A stretch of DNA of 64,000 nucleotides from NCBI GenBank assembly GCA_023653785.1, contig JAMKCH010001651.1:32914-96913 (forward strand). Direction: 5' to 3'. Positions 11,261 through 23,407 of the stretch are shown here, one piece after another. Position 1 is the first letter of the stretch. Every line of letters begins with the position of its first letter. The DNA comes from Ophioderma brevispina (taxonomy: Eukaryota; Echinodermata; Ophiuroidea; Amphilepidida; Ophiodermatidae). Position numbers and translations under genes: made by a program. Under the pieces are notes generated by a model. It ran no database searches. It had not been told where the DNA came from and was given only the letters and a program-made list of their open reading frames with translations.

Positions 11261-12422
11261 ATTAGCCAAGAAAAAAAAAGTGTTGATTTTTTTTATCTTT
11301 TTTCCTTTTGTTTAAAATTGGTCTCTTTTGATTAATTTTTTGAGGTCATTTTTGGCTCACTGACTTCATTTTTTTTGAAAAGTCTTCAAAAAAAAATGAA
11401 ATTTGGCAGGCGAAGCATCTGAAAAATGAAAAAATGGGTCAAAAAATTGCAGTATTTTTTTAAAAAGCCCGCAGTAGCAATTTTTCTGTTAAAAAAAAAA
11501 GCATTGTCCCATATGTATTTTTCACATTACGTCTGAATAACTTTTTTTTTGGGGGGCCTTATACGGTATGTACATATTGAAGGGTAAGTCCTTTTTTTTC
11601 TTGCACATGATTATAATTGTGTGTTTTTAGTTTCCCCTTGTTCACTGTACACATATACAGTTGTACATCTTTCCCTTTCCTCCTTATTCAGATATCTGCA
11701 TTGCTTCCGCTGCTTCCATGACATTTCTCAAGTCCTTATAGCGGACCCCCCTTTTGACAGTCAACACAATTTCCTGTAATTCTATGAAATCCTATGTGAG
11801 TGCAGTATTTCCAAAATTCGAATACATCAACAGGACCCCTGTGATGGTTCCTTTGTGTGACGACAACAATTTAAGGGAAAATATGTACGGTGGATACATT
11901 TCTCTATTTGTTAGGAAATGTATAGATAAGATGAGTCTAAGCTGCACACAGTTTAAAGGGGCACTATATGACATATCTTACTGGGGACACATTTCCTCCA
12001 CTATTTTGAAATAAATTATGTCAAAAATTATGGATAACTGTCCAATTACAGTTGAAATAGCAAATTCTCACACACTTTGCATGCATATCAGCATATTTAA
12101 TGCGTATTTGTCCATTTTACCAATAAAATGTGGCGACACAATATTAACAATTTATACAAAGCTTATACAAGTAGGGACATGTAAAAGCTATTATCCCTGC
12201 AAATATAAAAAAACCCTTTGCAAGAATCTTGTCATATTGGCCTACAAAGATCATTTTTTGTATGTTATAGTGCCCTCTATATGCCCATTTTCCATACAGA
12301 TATATGTAAAACTAGAATTGTAAGAACATCACATTTGCCCACAATGAAAATTTGTAAAATTTGCACATGGTGTAGCCATTGGTATAACTAATCCAAATCA
12401 AAAACTGTGTCGCTATTTATAT
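11261..12422. other. AT-rich intergenic DNA
   Basis: The first 300 bp is T-run-rich low complexity. Two consecutive plus-strand frames (11754-12014 and 12018-12323) translate to AT-biased peptides without motifs. GGGGCACTATATGACATA near 11957 and TTATAGTGCCCTC near 12267 are inverted relatives and may mark another small element, but the interior is not symmetrical enough for a firm call. Confidence 0.35.
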
Positions 12423-12559
12423 ATCGAGGGTGTAGTGCAAGAAGGCCCCATCTGCAATAGCTGCCATTTGTCAGTTGTATTCTCATTAAGTGTTATACCT
12501 GCCAAATCTAACATGTGGCAGCTATTGCAGATGGGACCTTTTTGCCTTAAACCCTTGAT
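12423..12559. mobile_element. Palindromic MITE family M, copy 1
   Basis: A 137 bp near-palindrome. The left arm reads ATCGAGGGTGTAGTGCAAGA, then CCATCTGCAATAGCTGCCA; the right arm is its complement, ending in AAACCCTTGAT. The loop is about 50 bp. A close relative lies at 18527 and a longer one at 26499. Confidence 0.75.
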
Positions 12560-13224
12560 ATTCTGGTTTTGTCATAATAAAGGTGACTTTCAAACAGCTG
12601 TATGTAAGCATGGGAAATTTCACACTGTTAATTTTGTCAATTTTTCTTTCTTTTCATGCTCCCTCTTGATATGGATGGTGAATTCTACACACACATCATG
12701 ATATTGGTTAACATCTGATGTTGTCCTCTGTTGTCCTCTCACTTCTATGAAAATGCAGGTATGTGAAAATATTAAGTAATATTTAATTACTAGTGACAGG
12801 TGCATTTCTAGATAATTATATGACTTAAGAATATACATTTATGCTGAGGATGTTGCTGTCTCGGCAAGGAAAATGTTCATCTTGCTGAAATGTTGACCAA
12901 CTCAGATGTGAGGTAAAAATGTATGCTTTAAAACTTTCTGTTCTTGGGTGGATTTTTATGAAACTTGGCAAAAAATATCCTCTGGTGGAGTTACACCAGA
13001 GGTGGTTACACAAAACTCATCTAGGGGCCATTGGAGTCACCACATGCAGCCCACTCATATTCTTGAATATAGTGATTTGAAGCCAAGAACCAAGAGTTCT
13101 AGATTCCTTGAAAGATACAGAGACAAGTTAGATACTCAGCCTTATTTTACCCACCCTTTCATATCCTCAAAACCTGTATATTTACATCCCACATATTCAG
13201 TTCATCTGAATTATTTTCTTTAGC
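12560..13224. other. Intergenic, no supported gene
   Basis: A 91-codon frame at 12948-13223 ends beside the minisatellite. Its last ~50 bp (CCACATATTCAGTTCATC) is duplicated at about 13750 on the far side of the array, so it is repeat-associated and not a gene. Confidence 0.35.
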
Positions 13225-13735
13225 TGGTAATGGTTAAGATCATCAGCATTGTCCACACCTCATAAAGAGATATAGTAAGATCTTAACTTGTGTCCACACT
13301 TTATTAAAAGACATAGTAAGATCCTTAACCTTGTCCACACCTAATAAAGAGAAATGGTAAGATCCCACCCCCCCCAAAGCCTTGTGTCCCTGCCTCATTA
13401 CAGAGAATCCTGGAAGAATCTTCAACCTTGTCCACATCTACACAGAGGACATATAAGATCCTTAACCTTGTCCACACCTAAGAAAGAGGACCATGGACAA
13501 GATCATCAACCTTGTCAAAAACCTTGACAGAGACCATAGTTTAAGATCCTTACCTTATCCACACCTATATAAAGAGAAATGATAAGAACCTCAAGCCCTT
13601 GTCAATACTTCAAACAGAGGAATGGTAAGATCATCAGCCTTGTCCACACCTTATATAGAGACACAGTAAGATCCTTAACCTTGTTCACGCCTAAAAAAAA
13701 GAAATGGTAAGATTCTCACCCATGTCCACACCTCT
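13225..13735 (+). repeat. ~43 bp minisatellite, about 12 units
   Basis: Units of the form GTAAGATCCTTAACCTTGTC, then CACACCTAATAAAGAGA. Divergence is high and unit length varies by a few bases. The array is bracketed by copies of ACATATTCAGTTCATCTGAA and its variant. Confidence 0.85.
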
Positions 13736-16140
13736 CATTTTACTATACATCCACATATTCAATTCATCCGAATTATTTTTTTTGAAAGAAACATTTAATC
13801 TTGAGCTTAAAACCTTGAGCTTGATTTCAACTAAAAAGTGTTCAAATAGCAAATAATGCCAGAAAGCCAATATGGGTCAACCATTAAACTTAGCAATTTT
13901 TCTTTAATGTCCATTTTTACAATATTACTGAATTCCCTCTTTCTGTGTTAATTTTTTATAACGTATCATTAATATTGAAGATAATTTGAATGGGGGTCTC
14001 AAACACTTTGACAATTTTTCATAAACATTATTTTAAATATATTTATTTCCGTCAATTTGAAGGAAAAAATCTACCATTCAAAAATGACATTTCTAAAAAG
14101 GTTCTCAAGCATATTTATAAAAGGATTCAATTATTGTTTATTAACATATCATTTTATTACATATTGGTCCATGATTTACATAATTTTTTGGGGCAAAAAG
14201 TCATACCATTGGTTTTCCTGGAGGGCGAAAACAGACAGTGCTTTTGTTACTGTCATCCGTCATGTACGCAAGTAACAATACACATTATTAGCCACTTGGG
14301 AATAACGTCAATAAGTTTATCAGTTGCCTTTATGTTTTCTGTAAAGGGAGCATCAAATTTGGATACTTAAAACACAAAAAATATGAAAACCAAAAATCGT
14401 TATAAGAAAAAAATAACATATTTTTTTTTCCTTTTTTAGGAAAAAAAAATGATTTTTGCAATAACAATAGCATGTTTTAAATCTTTGCTGGAACAACAGC
14501 CAGTCCCGAGATCGCTCAACATCTATCAATTTCCATCAATGGCTGGTGGTCAGTCATGTAACGGCATTGCGAAATTGATAAGTATTTTACTTTTTTTATA
14601 ATCTGGTACCTAAATCATTCCTTCATATTTACAAGTCCAATAGCACAGAATCGTGCAGTCTAACATGGGCCACGAAACCTGAGCGTGTGAGTAGAAATCA
14701 TGTAGTGCTTGTTTTGTATTCACGATAGATGGATTCATGCACGGATACGCATACTTCTACACGATTTTGTCGCAGTGGGTACATGCATAGCGCCAGGCTC
14801 GCAAGCTTTTTAAGCATAGCATTTGCTACACAGGTTTCTTTCTGCCATTGGCTATGCAATTTTAAAGATTTGTACATTTGCCCATACGTTTTCACACTAT
14901 CAATATGAATCAAAGCAAAGCTTTGCAAAATGATAACACAAATAAAAATCCTAGCGCGAACGGCTGAATGGCGCTATCCAATGTCGACTCGTTGTATTAC
15001 GCCAATGTTACTAATAATTTGACGGAATTTCTTAAAATCGTGACAGAATTTGGATGAAGGCCCTGCTAAAGTTAATGCTTTTGATGGCAATGGGGCTAAT
15101 GTTATGATCTTTGTGGCATCTTATGCAGATACCAAAATATGGCAGTTTTCACACTCGTGGCTACTATAGAGAATTGGTTAAAAGTTACCCAAGGGTGAGA
15201 AGTGCTAATGTTACCATTCATTTTGCAATGTATCCGTTCCTTGACATGTCACATTAGCAAGTTTGTTATGTTTGTTTTTTACAGAATTGGTAATATTACA
15301 TTATGATTTTACCATGGTAAAACCTTGCTGCTTTTTGTAGTATTACAAGCCCTAGTAGACCAATCTGCAATACTTTGTTCTAATTTTTAAAAATTTTACA
15401 CATTTCCTATATACTCCAATGGTATTCTCAAACTAATATCGTATCGTGGAAATAATTAAACTGAAAAAGTTATATTTTTTTCACCTTAAATTGAAAGTAG
15501 GGGTGCCTATGGAAAAGTTAAACTAGTTAACATTAACACATTAATAGAAATTATTTTTACCCCCTTGTGGTAGGTTTCTGGTCCCATTATTGTGCTTTCT
15601 GTCATATCTTATTATTAACTTGTGGCATTGAACCTGGGGTGGATGGACTTTTCTTTTCTTTCCAGAAATTCATTAAAAAAGCTTTCAATTGCTTATCCCA
15701 CATCCTGTATGGTGTAGGTAATATTTATGGGGTTGATGTTTACACACAAATACTTGCTATATCAAAATAACACCAATTTCATTTAAACTTTCGGTTGCAG
15801 TACTTTTAGTAACAATTCCAAGTAATTCAAATTAAAAAATTGAAATAATGAATCTCAGAGTGGAATTTTTCTTTAAAGTTTGTATGCCATTCTTTTTATC
15901 CCAAAATTTCATTGGTGTTGGGGTGCATTTTTTAATTTATATTTTTAGGGGAGGCAGACTGCTGGTCACCTTTCCAGTCTCAGTATGGGGACAATGTAAA
16001 TTGGGCTTTAAAAATAATATTTATCATCTTAAAACAGATTTCTAAAGCCCTCTTGAGCTTGATTTGAACTAAAAAGTGTTAAAAAAGAGCATTTTCTTAT
16101 CAACTTCTGGTGTTTTACCTTGGATGGGGGACTATTTCTT
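13736..16140. other. AT-rich intergenic DNA with old duplications
   Basis: No gene is supported. The phrase CTTGAGCTTGATTTCAACTA followed by AAAAGTGTT near 13815 recurs near 16050, showing a diverged duplication. A perfect 16 bp palindrome TTTTACCATGGTAAAA sits at 15307-15322. The 126-codon frame at 13990-14370 is AT-biased and has no motif; the 14698-14928 minus frame likewise. Confidence 0.35.
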
Positions 16141-16159
16141 TTCCTTTCAGAAACTTGGG

Positions 16160-16300
16160 GGGGGGGGGGCGGGGTTCAGCTAATTGTCACAATTAGGTAA
16201 AAACCCTTAGGTAAAACATTTAGGTAAAACCTTAGGTAAAAACCCTTGTAACTCTGGTGGTTACCCGGGCTTGTGTACAGGTAAAAACCCTGGTGTTGGA
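16160..16300 (+). repeat. Poly-G run and short TTAGGTAAAAC repeats
   Basis: A run of G at about 16157-16168 is followed by four imperfect copies of TTAGGTAAAAC(CC) at 16194-16245 and a related GGTAAAAACCCTGG. Confidence 0.6.
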
Positions 16301-16855
16301 TAAACAATGATATAAAAACCTAAGGATTTTAAAATTTGCACTTGTTGCTTTCAAAAATATAAAAGACACCCAAACCACATTAGCAGTTTGTGGAATCCCA
16401 TTTTAAACTCAATGAAAATTTATAAATTAAAACGGTGCAGATTTAAATAATGCTCACCTATGCAGATAACGTGACTGACATGCTCCAAAGGAAACCTGTG
16501 TGTATGCCAATGACACCTTTACAGGGATGGGAGACAATCAAATAAGCTAATCTGTCAGGCATGATTAATTATACCATTAAGGTTACACACAAATTTGATC
16601 AGATAATAATTAATGACTTCAGATATTCAAATTTGACCAACTTATGGTGCATTGCATTTTTTTTTAATTTATGACTTTTGTTCAGGTGAATAATAAACAA
16701 AGATGGTGAAAAATTAGTGTTTCCAATAAATTACCATTCCAGACTTTTCCCTGTGGCTTTACCCTAATCTTCCAGGATTGGTCAGCATGACTAATTTAGT
16801 CCATTCAAAAAAAGATGGAACATGACCTCATCCTGCACAGTTACAGTTTTCACTA

Positions 16856-17462
16856 CACTCTAAATGAAACGGACGCATTCTAGTTTTTAACACCAGAAGG
16901 TGTTAAGCTATTTTAAGTTTATCTTAAAGGCATTTCTTGGAAATATTTAACCATATTTCCATTTTTATCAGTAACCTGTGTCCAAAAACATGTGAAAAGT
17001 GGTTAATTACATTTATTACACTTGACTTTAATTTGCTCACTAGTGTTAAACAAATGAACACATATTTGAGCTATATTTCATGCATTCAAATGTAACAGTT
17101 TTTGAACACTTGACAGTGTTAAGTGAAAAAGTGTTAAAAAAGTGTTCTAGCACGTGTTCTAGAACACTCAGTATTAAACAGCTGAACACATAAGGATGCG
17201 TTCAAATGTAACAGTTTTTGAACACTTGAGGGTGTTAAATTGAAAAAGTGTGAGCAAAATGTGAACACTTGCAAAACTTAAGTGGATTAAAGTCAAGTGT
17301 TATAAGTGTAATTAACCACCTTTCACATGTTTTTGGACACAGGTTACTGATAAAAAAGGAAAAATTGTTAAATGTTTCCAGCATATGCCTTTAAGATGAA
17401 CTTAAAATAGTTGAAAACCTTCTGGTGTTAAAAATTAGAACGCGTCCGTTTCATTTAGAGTG
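16856..17462. mobile_element. 607 bp palindromic MITE, TA-flanked (Tc1/mariner-like)
   Basis: Starts CACTCTAAATGAAACGGACG and ends with the near-exact complement, with TA on each side (16854-16855 and 17463-17464). The inverted arms extend at least 230 bp: CCTGTGTCCAAAAACATGTG near 16974 is mirrored by CACATGTTTTTGGACACAGG near 17324. TA duplication fits the Tc1/mariner group. It has no transposase. Confidence 0.8.
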
Positions 17463-17681
17463 TATGAGTTACAATATGCTCATCCACTAAGGACACAGTT
17501 CAGTGGGTTGTACTTGTAAATACATTGACATGAACTGACCTTGTGTGATCTGGATATCATTTATTATACCCAAAAATCAGGGGGTGTATTTTCTAAATAC
17601 ACTGGTGAATGGAAGGTACTGAACTGTGCCAAGGGAATTGAGATTTTACTAGCTCATAGTGTTTGTACTTCACCCCATGTA
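17463..17681. other. Short intergenic gap
   Basis: Nothing identified; a 63-codon frame at 17541-17732 runs into the next MITE and is not a gene. Confidence 0.3.
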
Positions 17682-17851
17682 CAGGGGCATAACAGGGGCT
17701 ACTTGTCAGAGGGAGAAATTTTCTGGTTTTGAATCAGATTTTCCCTGTTGGATGCGGTTTTAAGGCAGATTTTCTGAAAAATTTCATGGTGAGCAGGCAA
17801 AAAAGGACTGATTTAGCACCCCACCGTGTCCCCCCACCTGTTATGCTTCTG
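17682..17851. mobile_element. hAT-like MITE (170 bp)
   Basis: Left end CAGGGGCATAACAGGGG and right end CACCTGTTATGCTTCTG are inverted relatives. The flanking 8-mers CCCATGTA (17674-17681) and CCTATGTA (17852-17859) agree at 7 of 8. This is the same architecture as the elements at 1148 and 57418. Confidence 0.7.
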
Positions 17852-17859
17852 CCTATGTA

Positions 17860-18526
17860 TTCACAATTGAAGTTTAACTGTATAGTGAACAGACTTTAGC
17901 TCCCTATTATGTTACAGACTTGCATTCTGTGTGGTTAATGAGGGTCAAAGGTGAGGTTTCATCTTTCAGTGAACACACAGTAGTCATCAACTTGTCTCCA
18001 TCACAGAATACAGGTTTGTATCATGAACAAATTGGTGAAGAGACAAACTGAGCATGAATTGATGTCTACTGACATCAATGGTGTGCATAGTAGCTGTGGC
18101 ATTGTGTAGACAATTGAATTTGGATATTTTCTGATAGTTATTCTAACATTATTTTGTGAATATTTTGCATTCCATTAGAAGTTTGAAATAAGAAAAAAAT
18201 GCAAAATTACCCCCTTTTTGTATATTTTCTTAATCTTGTGATCTCACACAACTACTATGTACGCTCGTGGCTTGAAATGTCTTGAGAATGGCCTCGGAGA
18301 ACAGGTGTGCACAAAATTCTATACGCTTTAGGGGTTTGCTTCATGCACATTTACAGTGTGAGAACATTCTGGTGTTGACATTGATTTCAATGAACCATTG
18401 GCTAGCCTAAAGGGATTTGTTAAAGGTAGGCTGAATCCATGGCAGTGTAATTTGGAGTATTGTTTCCTCTCACTGCAGTTCAAAGGTTCATTTGGATTGC
18501 CATCTATGGTGGTGTTGAAGGTAGAG
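17860..18526. other. Intergenic, nothing seen
   Basis: No gene or repeat signal that I can support. The short minus frame at 18328-18564 has no motif and ends in the following MITE. Confidence 0.3.
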
Positions 18527-18656
18527 TTCGAGGGTTTACTGCAAGAAGGCCTCATAGCTGCCATTTGACAGTTGTGTTCTTATTAAGTGTTGCACCTGCC
18601 ACATCTAACACCTGGCAGCTATTGCAGATAGGGCCTTTTTGCCCTAAATCCTCGAG
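18527..18656. mobile_element. Palindromic MITE family M, copy 2
   Basis: TTCGAGGGTTTACTGCAAGA on the left is mirrored by GCCCTAAATCCTCGAG on the right. Inner arms carry the family core AGCTGCCATTTGACAG and TGGCAGCTATTGCAGAT. The loop (CTTATTAAGTGTTGCACCTG) matches that of copy 1 at 12490. Confidence 0.75.
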
Positions 18657-18969
18657 TTGATTCTGCTGTATTGATTCTGCTGTATTGGCAGTGAAGGGGC
18701 TAGGGAGGAATTGTAAATCTATGGGGAAGATTCTCAAGCTGTTCAGGTGATGAGAAGATTGAGAAGTAAACTCTAATGGGAGGGAACATGTGTGAGCCTA
18801 TGCGAGGAGAACACAGAAAATGATCAAGAAAGAGTACATTTTGTCAGTTGCATTTTTTGTGTCACTTGCAAAATTTGCAGGAGGCACATACTAATCCAAA
18901 ATCTGTATGTCTGCGTGTGTGTGTTAAGGTTTTGGTTAACCTTTTTCAAATTGCTTCTGCTTGGACACC

Positions 18970-19316
18970 TTAAAGTCTGACTCAGAGATTTCGAAATATT
19001 ATTTTTTTGAAAAATAGTCAACTAGAACTAAAGATAGTAACCTAAAATGCACAATTCCGAAATTTGAGATGAATCGGATTTTTCGTTTGATGCAGTGAAC
19101 ATTTATGTGTAGTATTACGTCCCATAGGATACTGTGTATAACAAAAATTCCGGATCCGGAATTTTATAACAAAGTTGTGATTTTCTATATGAAGGAATTC
19201 GATTTAAGCTTAGCAATTTCACACAGTGATTAGTATATGGACAAGCATTATGTACATGCAAAAACCCCGATTTTTTGAGGGCCCCCTCCTCAGGAAATCT
19301 CTGAGTCGGCCTTTAA
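18970..19316. mobile_element. MITE family A, copy 2 with intact TTAA
   Basis: TTAA at 18970-18973 and 19313-19316 brackets inverted ends AGTCTGACTCAGAGATTTC and GAAATCTCTGAGTCGGCCT. The interior carries AATTCCGGATCCGGAATTTT, a near-palindrome shared with copies 1 and 3. TTAA duplication is characteristic of piggyBac-like transposition. Confidence 0.8.
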
Positions 19317-19319
19317 TTC

Positions 19320-19470
19320 CAATTGCCACCAAGCTCAGGTCATATGGTGCATCACGGCCACTTGTTTGTCATAGTATGGTTAAAGGTCACATGCCAAGGT
19401 CAAAGGTCATTAGAGGTCAACTTATGCTGAGTGAAGGAAAGGTGGATTGTGAAAGCAGGTGACACTAGTG
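19320..19470 (+). repeat. Dispersed repeat E fragment with DR1 motif
   Basis: Contains AGGTCAAAGGTCA at 19397-19409, then AGGTCAACTT, and ends near a small hairpin GTGGTTCAAGAACCAC. Matches the second half of the E copy at 61840-61930. Confidence 0.6.
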
Positions 19471-20915
19471 GTTCAAGAACCACCTGATTGTTGTGGTTAA
19501 TTAAGAAATAAATGGGGAAGAAAATAAGAACAGTGTGGTAGCTGCAGGACTAATTCAAGGATTCCTGGAACCCTATCAGCTCCTAATCTTACCTTGAGAG
19601 ATTGACACCTAATATGCTTAATTCTGAAGTTGCAGATGAAATCACCATGGTGATATTGTAAGTGATTGGGTCTGTACACACTGACCCATAGACCACCATT
19701 TTGTAAGGATGTTGGAGATGAGTAGGCCTATGTGTTACCGAACAAAATATGTTTTTTGTGGATTCATTTACACGAGAGTCGCCCGATGTTGAGATGTTGA
19801 TATACATGTTATACCAACTATTGTGTATGACAGGGTTAGAGATGGAGGGGGATGGGGCGGTGAGGTTGAAGATTGTCCAAATAATCCATGATATGAATAT
19901 TTGAGCATTTTCTTTAAAATATAAGCAACCCGTGTCCCCCATTTGTGATTTTTTTCACTGTTGTATTGGAAATTGTTGATATAAAGTCTCCTGCAAATGC
20001 CTAAGCTAAAATTGACATAGTTTTTTTTATGAATTATTGATGTCTAAATACTTTTATCAATTTTGCACAAAAAAAATGCAAAATTCTGCTAAATAAATGT
20101 GATGTGATCAAGCAAAATGAGTCGGAAGTCGCAAATATTGATTTTGAGATATAGCCAAACAAAGGAGAAAATGTCTTTTGTTTCCTATTGTTTTTGCCAA
20201 CCTTCAACTGATCATATCTTTGGAATTAATTGGTCTTGTCAAGGGGATTTCACAGCAAATGTAGGCTTTTTAATGGTGCACACAGTTACATGGAAAGTTA
20301 CAAATCCATCTGACCGACTTCAGACTCATTTTGTTGATCCCATCACAAATACCAACACGCCATTAATAATCTGAGATTGTGTGGAACTTTTGACCAAAAG
20401 TGGGCATTGCTGTGTTGTCATTCATTGTAATTGACGCTCTGACAAAAACAAGTCTTGAAAGGGTCACCGGAAATTGTTGACATTTTTGCGTCACTCACAA
20501 ACGGTCATGCTAAATGGGGACTTCATTCACCCAAGGGTTTTTGTGTGGTCTGCAATAATTCAAGAAAGCACATAGGATTAGCGCTGGGCATGTCTGTGTG
20601 TGTGTCTGTGATCAAAATGTTAACCCTTAATACTATTGTCATGCATATGAGTTCCTATGGGCTATGGAAATGTAACTTGGTGGAAGGAGGGGGCAGGTTG
20701 GGTGATATGTTGTGACCTCCTGTGACCTTGGTGACATGATGTCACCTTCGACCCCATTCAAAACGCGAGGCAGACGACATCCCGGTCCGGGGACCGCAAT
20801 GTTTTTTTTGACGGAGGATAGGCAAAATCCGCTTATGAAATGGCAATGTCTGGATGTATGTAAGGGTGTGTACGTATGTAAGGGACGTATGTTGTGTGGT
20901 GTGTGTCTGGACACA
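19471..20915. other. Intergenic, candidate frames without support
   Basis: A 117-codon minus frame (19589-19942) has a balanced composition and several N-x-S/T sequons but no recognisable domain, and no clear splice sites. A short stretch near 20775 (CCGGTCCGGGGACCGCAATG) resembles the tail of repeat E near 61920. No gene is called. Confidence 0.3.
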
Positions 20916-20919
20916 AAGT

Positions 20920-21300
20920 CAACATTTTTTTCCAGGTTGAGCTAGAGTAACCCAACTTAGATATATTGTAGGAGGGCACAAGCCCCTACTAACCGATGTA
21001 ACCATCCCCCTAGTGTCCTCCCATGGTCTGACAGGGGGTGGGGAAATGTCAAAAGTCAACATTTCACAAAAAGGGTAAACATTTGGCCATACTTTTTCAG
21101 AAGAGTACTCAAACTTAGTTATATTGTAGGAGAGCACAACCCCTACTTTACCATTTATCGCTCCCCCAGGTAATCCATTCCCCTCAGGGCGCCTCCCCTG
21201 GTCTGACAGGGTGGGGAAATTCAAACAGGTCAACATTTCCCAAAAAAAGTCAATTTTTTTCTGAGATGAGTTAGAGTAGCCCCAACTCAATATAATTTTA
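20920..21300 (+). repeat. ~160 bp tandem repeat, about 2.3 copies
   Basis: The units share GAGTAACCCAACTTAGATAT, TATTGTAGGAGGGCACAA, CCTCCCATGGTCTGACAGGG and GTCAACATTTCACAAAA, at about 20945, 21105 and 21270 (partial). The 123-codon minus frame through it (20919-21290) reflects the repeat. Confidence 0.75.
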
Positions 21301-21499
21301 TGTCTATAGACTGAAAGTTTTTAGACCTATGCCTTTGATAAGCCTCCTAGGCGACTAGCCTTTTTGAAGGCTTTGATATTTATTCAATTGTGTGAGTCCC
21401 GCCCTCTCTGGACCGCTCAAAGCTGAGTCGTACTCAAAGCTTTTCGCAAATATTTCCTTTTCTCTTTGTTACTCATTGATTTTCGGGATGAATTCTTCC

Positions 21500-22030
21500 G
21501 AACTAATAGCGATCGTTGATTGGTTCAATGATGATGTCATCTTTCGCTTAAAATAGTTCCCGAATAACGAGTTTATTGGAACTACATCAATAATCCATTT
21601 CAATTTTGGTTTTGGTAAAGACATTCAAAAACAAAGCGAGTAGCAGCTATGACACCAGGATCCTGATACCGCTAAGCTGTGGATGTAAAATGGCGAAACA
21701 CCTTGCTGCTGTGAAAACGGCCTCGGTGAATCAATCGTTTTTTCATCCTGTGAAGGATCCGGTGTAGGATTTTCGAGCTAGCTGCACAACTGTACTGTGG
21801 CTGAGATATGACTATGACTTAGTGCCTCAGAACGTATTTGAAGCTATGGCTACGTTTACTGAGGATACGTTTACTATTTGTGAATTCAGTCATTGTAGTG
21901 AACGATGTTTTTGTAGTACACGTAGTTTCATTGCATCTTCAGGCCATGGTATCGGACGAAAGTTTAAGCCTTAAGAATTGTGCAGTATGTTGGAGGTGCC
22001 TTGTCAATATGTCATGGTAATTCCGCGAGG
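21500..22030 (+). promoter_or_regulatory. Possible promoter / 5' exon region
   Basis: An inverted CCAAT box (GATTGGTT, near 21520) is followed by TGATGTCATC, close to a CRE half-site pair. At about 21690 a strong start context (AAAATGG) opens a 25-codon frame (MAKHLAAVKTASVNQSF...). A perfect consensus splice donor GAG|GTAAGT lies near 22028 and a second, CAG|GTAAGG, near 22309. Taken together this could be a 5' exon of a gene or non-coding RNA. No protein homology is recognisable and chance is not excluded. Confidence 0.25.
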
Positions 22031-23407
22031 TAAGTTCGTGTCTGGTGCGTGTCCCCCCCCAAATTCTCGGTGGTGAATTGTGACTAGACTTCATTTCTGG
22101 CTTGAATTTTGGATGTTCGCACCTGTCCCCCACTTTGGCGGGGCATGATGATACAAACTGGTCAGGATTCCTCATTTAAGTTAATGTTCAAAATCAACTT
22201 GTCATGTCTGTGCGCATGGGAGTGGCAATTTTGACTGGTACTGCAGTAGCTAATATTGATAAAATGACCGACGTATGCCCTAGTCTAATATTCAGTTGTT
22301 TGTGGCAGGTAAGGTGGGAAAACTTTTATCTACTGGGAGACTTTTATTTGGCAAGCTGGGCTACAACTACCCATCTGCCATCTACATACCGTACGGACTC
22401 ACTCACACTCGCAGCTGTCAAGCACTTCCTCGAGTGAACTATTTTGCTTTGAACGTATGCTAATTGAGGCGTGCAAAAATCGATATGGTAATTTTGACTG
22501 GCGACGTCATCGATATGACAGTATCCTGAAAACGTTGTCATTCGATGCTTACGATGACGACATCCTTTTGATTGACCCATTATGCTTGCACAGGAAATAC
22601 CAATTTTCGTAAAACGCTTCGGCGCTCGGCCTCGCGCCTTTAACTGGCAGTTAAAGATAATGTTTTTTTTTATATTTTGTTTGCACATTTCGAGTCCGGG
22701 CCGTGACAGTCTAAACATTTTTTTACAAGAACTATTTACCAGTGTACTACAATAGTGTTGTAATTCTTTAGGGATTGAAATTTTCATCATCGTGAGTCCA
22801 CCATTCTCTTATGATTGTTGGGTAAAATCCTGGTGTGGACACAGGGTTGTACGCTACAGTTGGGCGTGCAGCCGTCCACTACTCCAAATTTTTACCCACC
22901 CCCACCACCACTATGGTAAATTTGTTGCTACCAACCATCACTTAAACTGAAAAAGATATGTGTAGCACAAGACGTTATTGAAAATTATTTAAATTTCTCT
23001 CATTATTGATGAATTTCTTGAAAACCTGCCCAGCATGCAAAGAGTTCGGCTACAACCCTGATGTACTCTACTTTCATAGTGCTACCATGTGGGAGCTCCA
23101 CCTAACAGAAATGGCATCTTCATTTCTGTTGAGCTTGTACATGGCTGTATGTTTGAAAACTGTCACAAAATTGTATTCATGTCTCGGTTTAGACATGTCT
23201 TTATTAATGAGAAAAACAAAGCTATAATCGGTGCTCAGCTGGACAGCATGTGAGTTTTGGTGTATGAAAGCTGGTTTAAGACGTGTCTTGATCTTGGTGT
23301 GTGTCTCCTATTAGGGATGACTTGTCTGAAGATGTGTCTAAATGATGGGGGGGGGGGGACTTTTCAGTAGTTCTCAAAAATTGGGGCTTTTTATAGACAA
23401 ATTTTCA
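22031..23407. other. Intergenic, no supported gene
   Basis: A 148-codon minus frame (22344-22790) and a 73-codon plus frame (23006-23227) are the longest. Neither has a domain I know. GC content is somewhat above the window average. A run of 10 G at 23347 precedes the minisatellite. Confidence 0.3.

Noticed and set aside
11754..12323. Two consecutive plus-strand frames as a gene
   Set aside because: AT-driven composition, no motif, no splice or promoter support, and an inverted GGGGCACTATA/TATAGTGCCC pair suggests repeat DNA.
13225..13735. CRISPR-like array
   Set aside because: The ~43 bp units are contiguous and diverged with no unique spacers, and the context is eukaryotic.
22344..22790. 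148-codon minus-strand frame as a gene
   Set aside because: No domain, no conserved motif, and ordinary intergenic context; length alone is insufficient.
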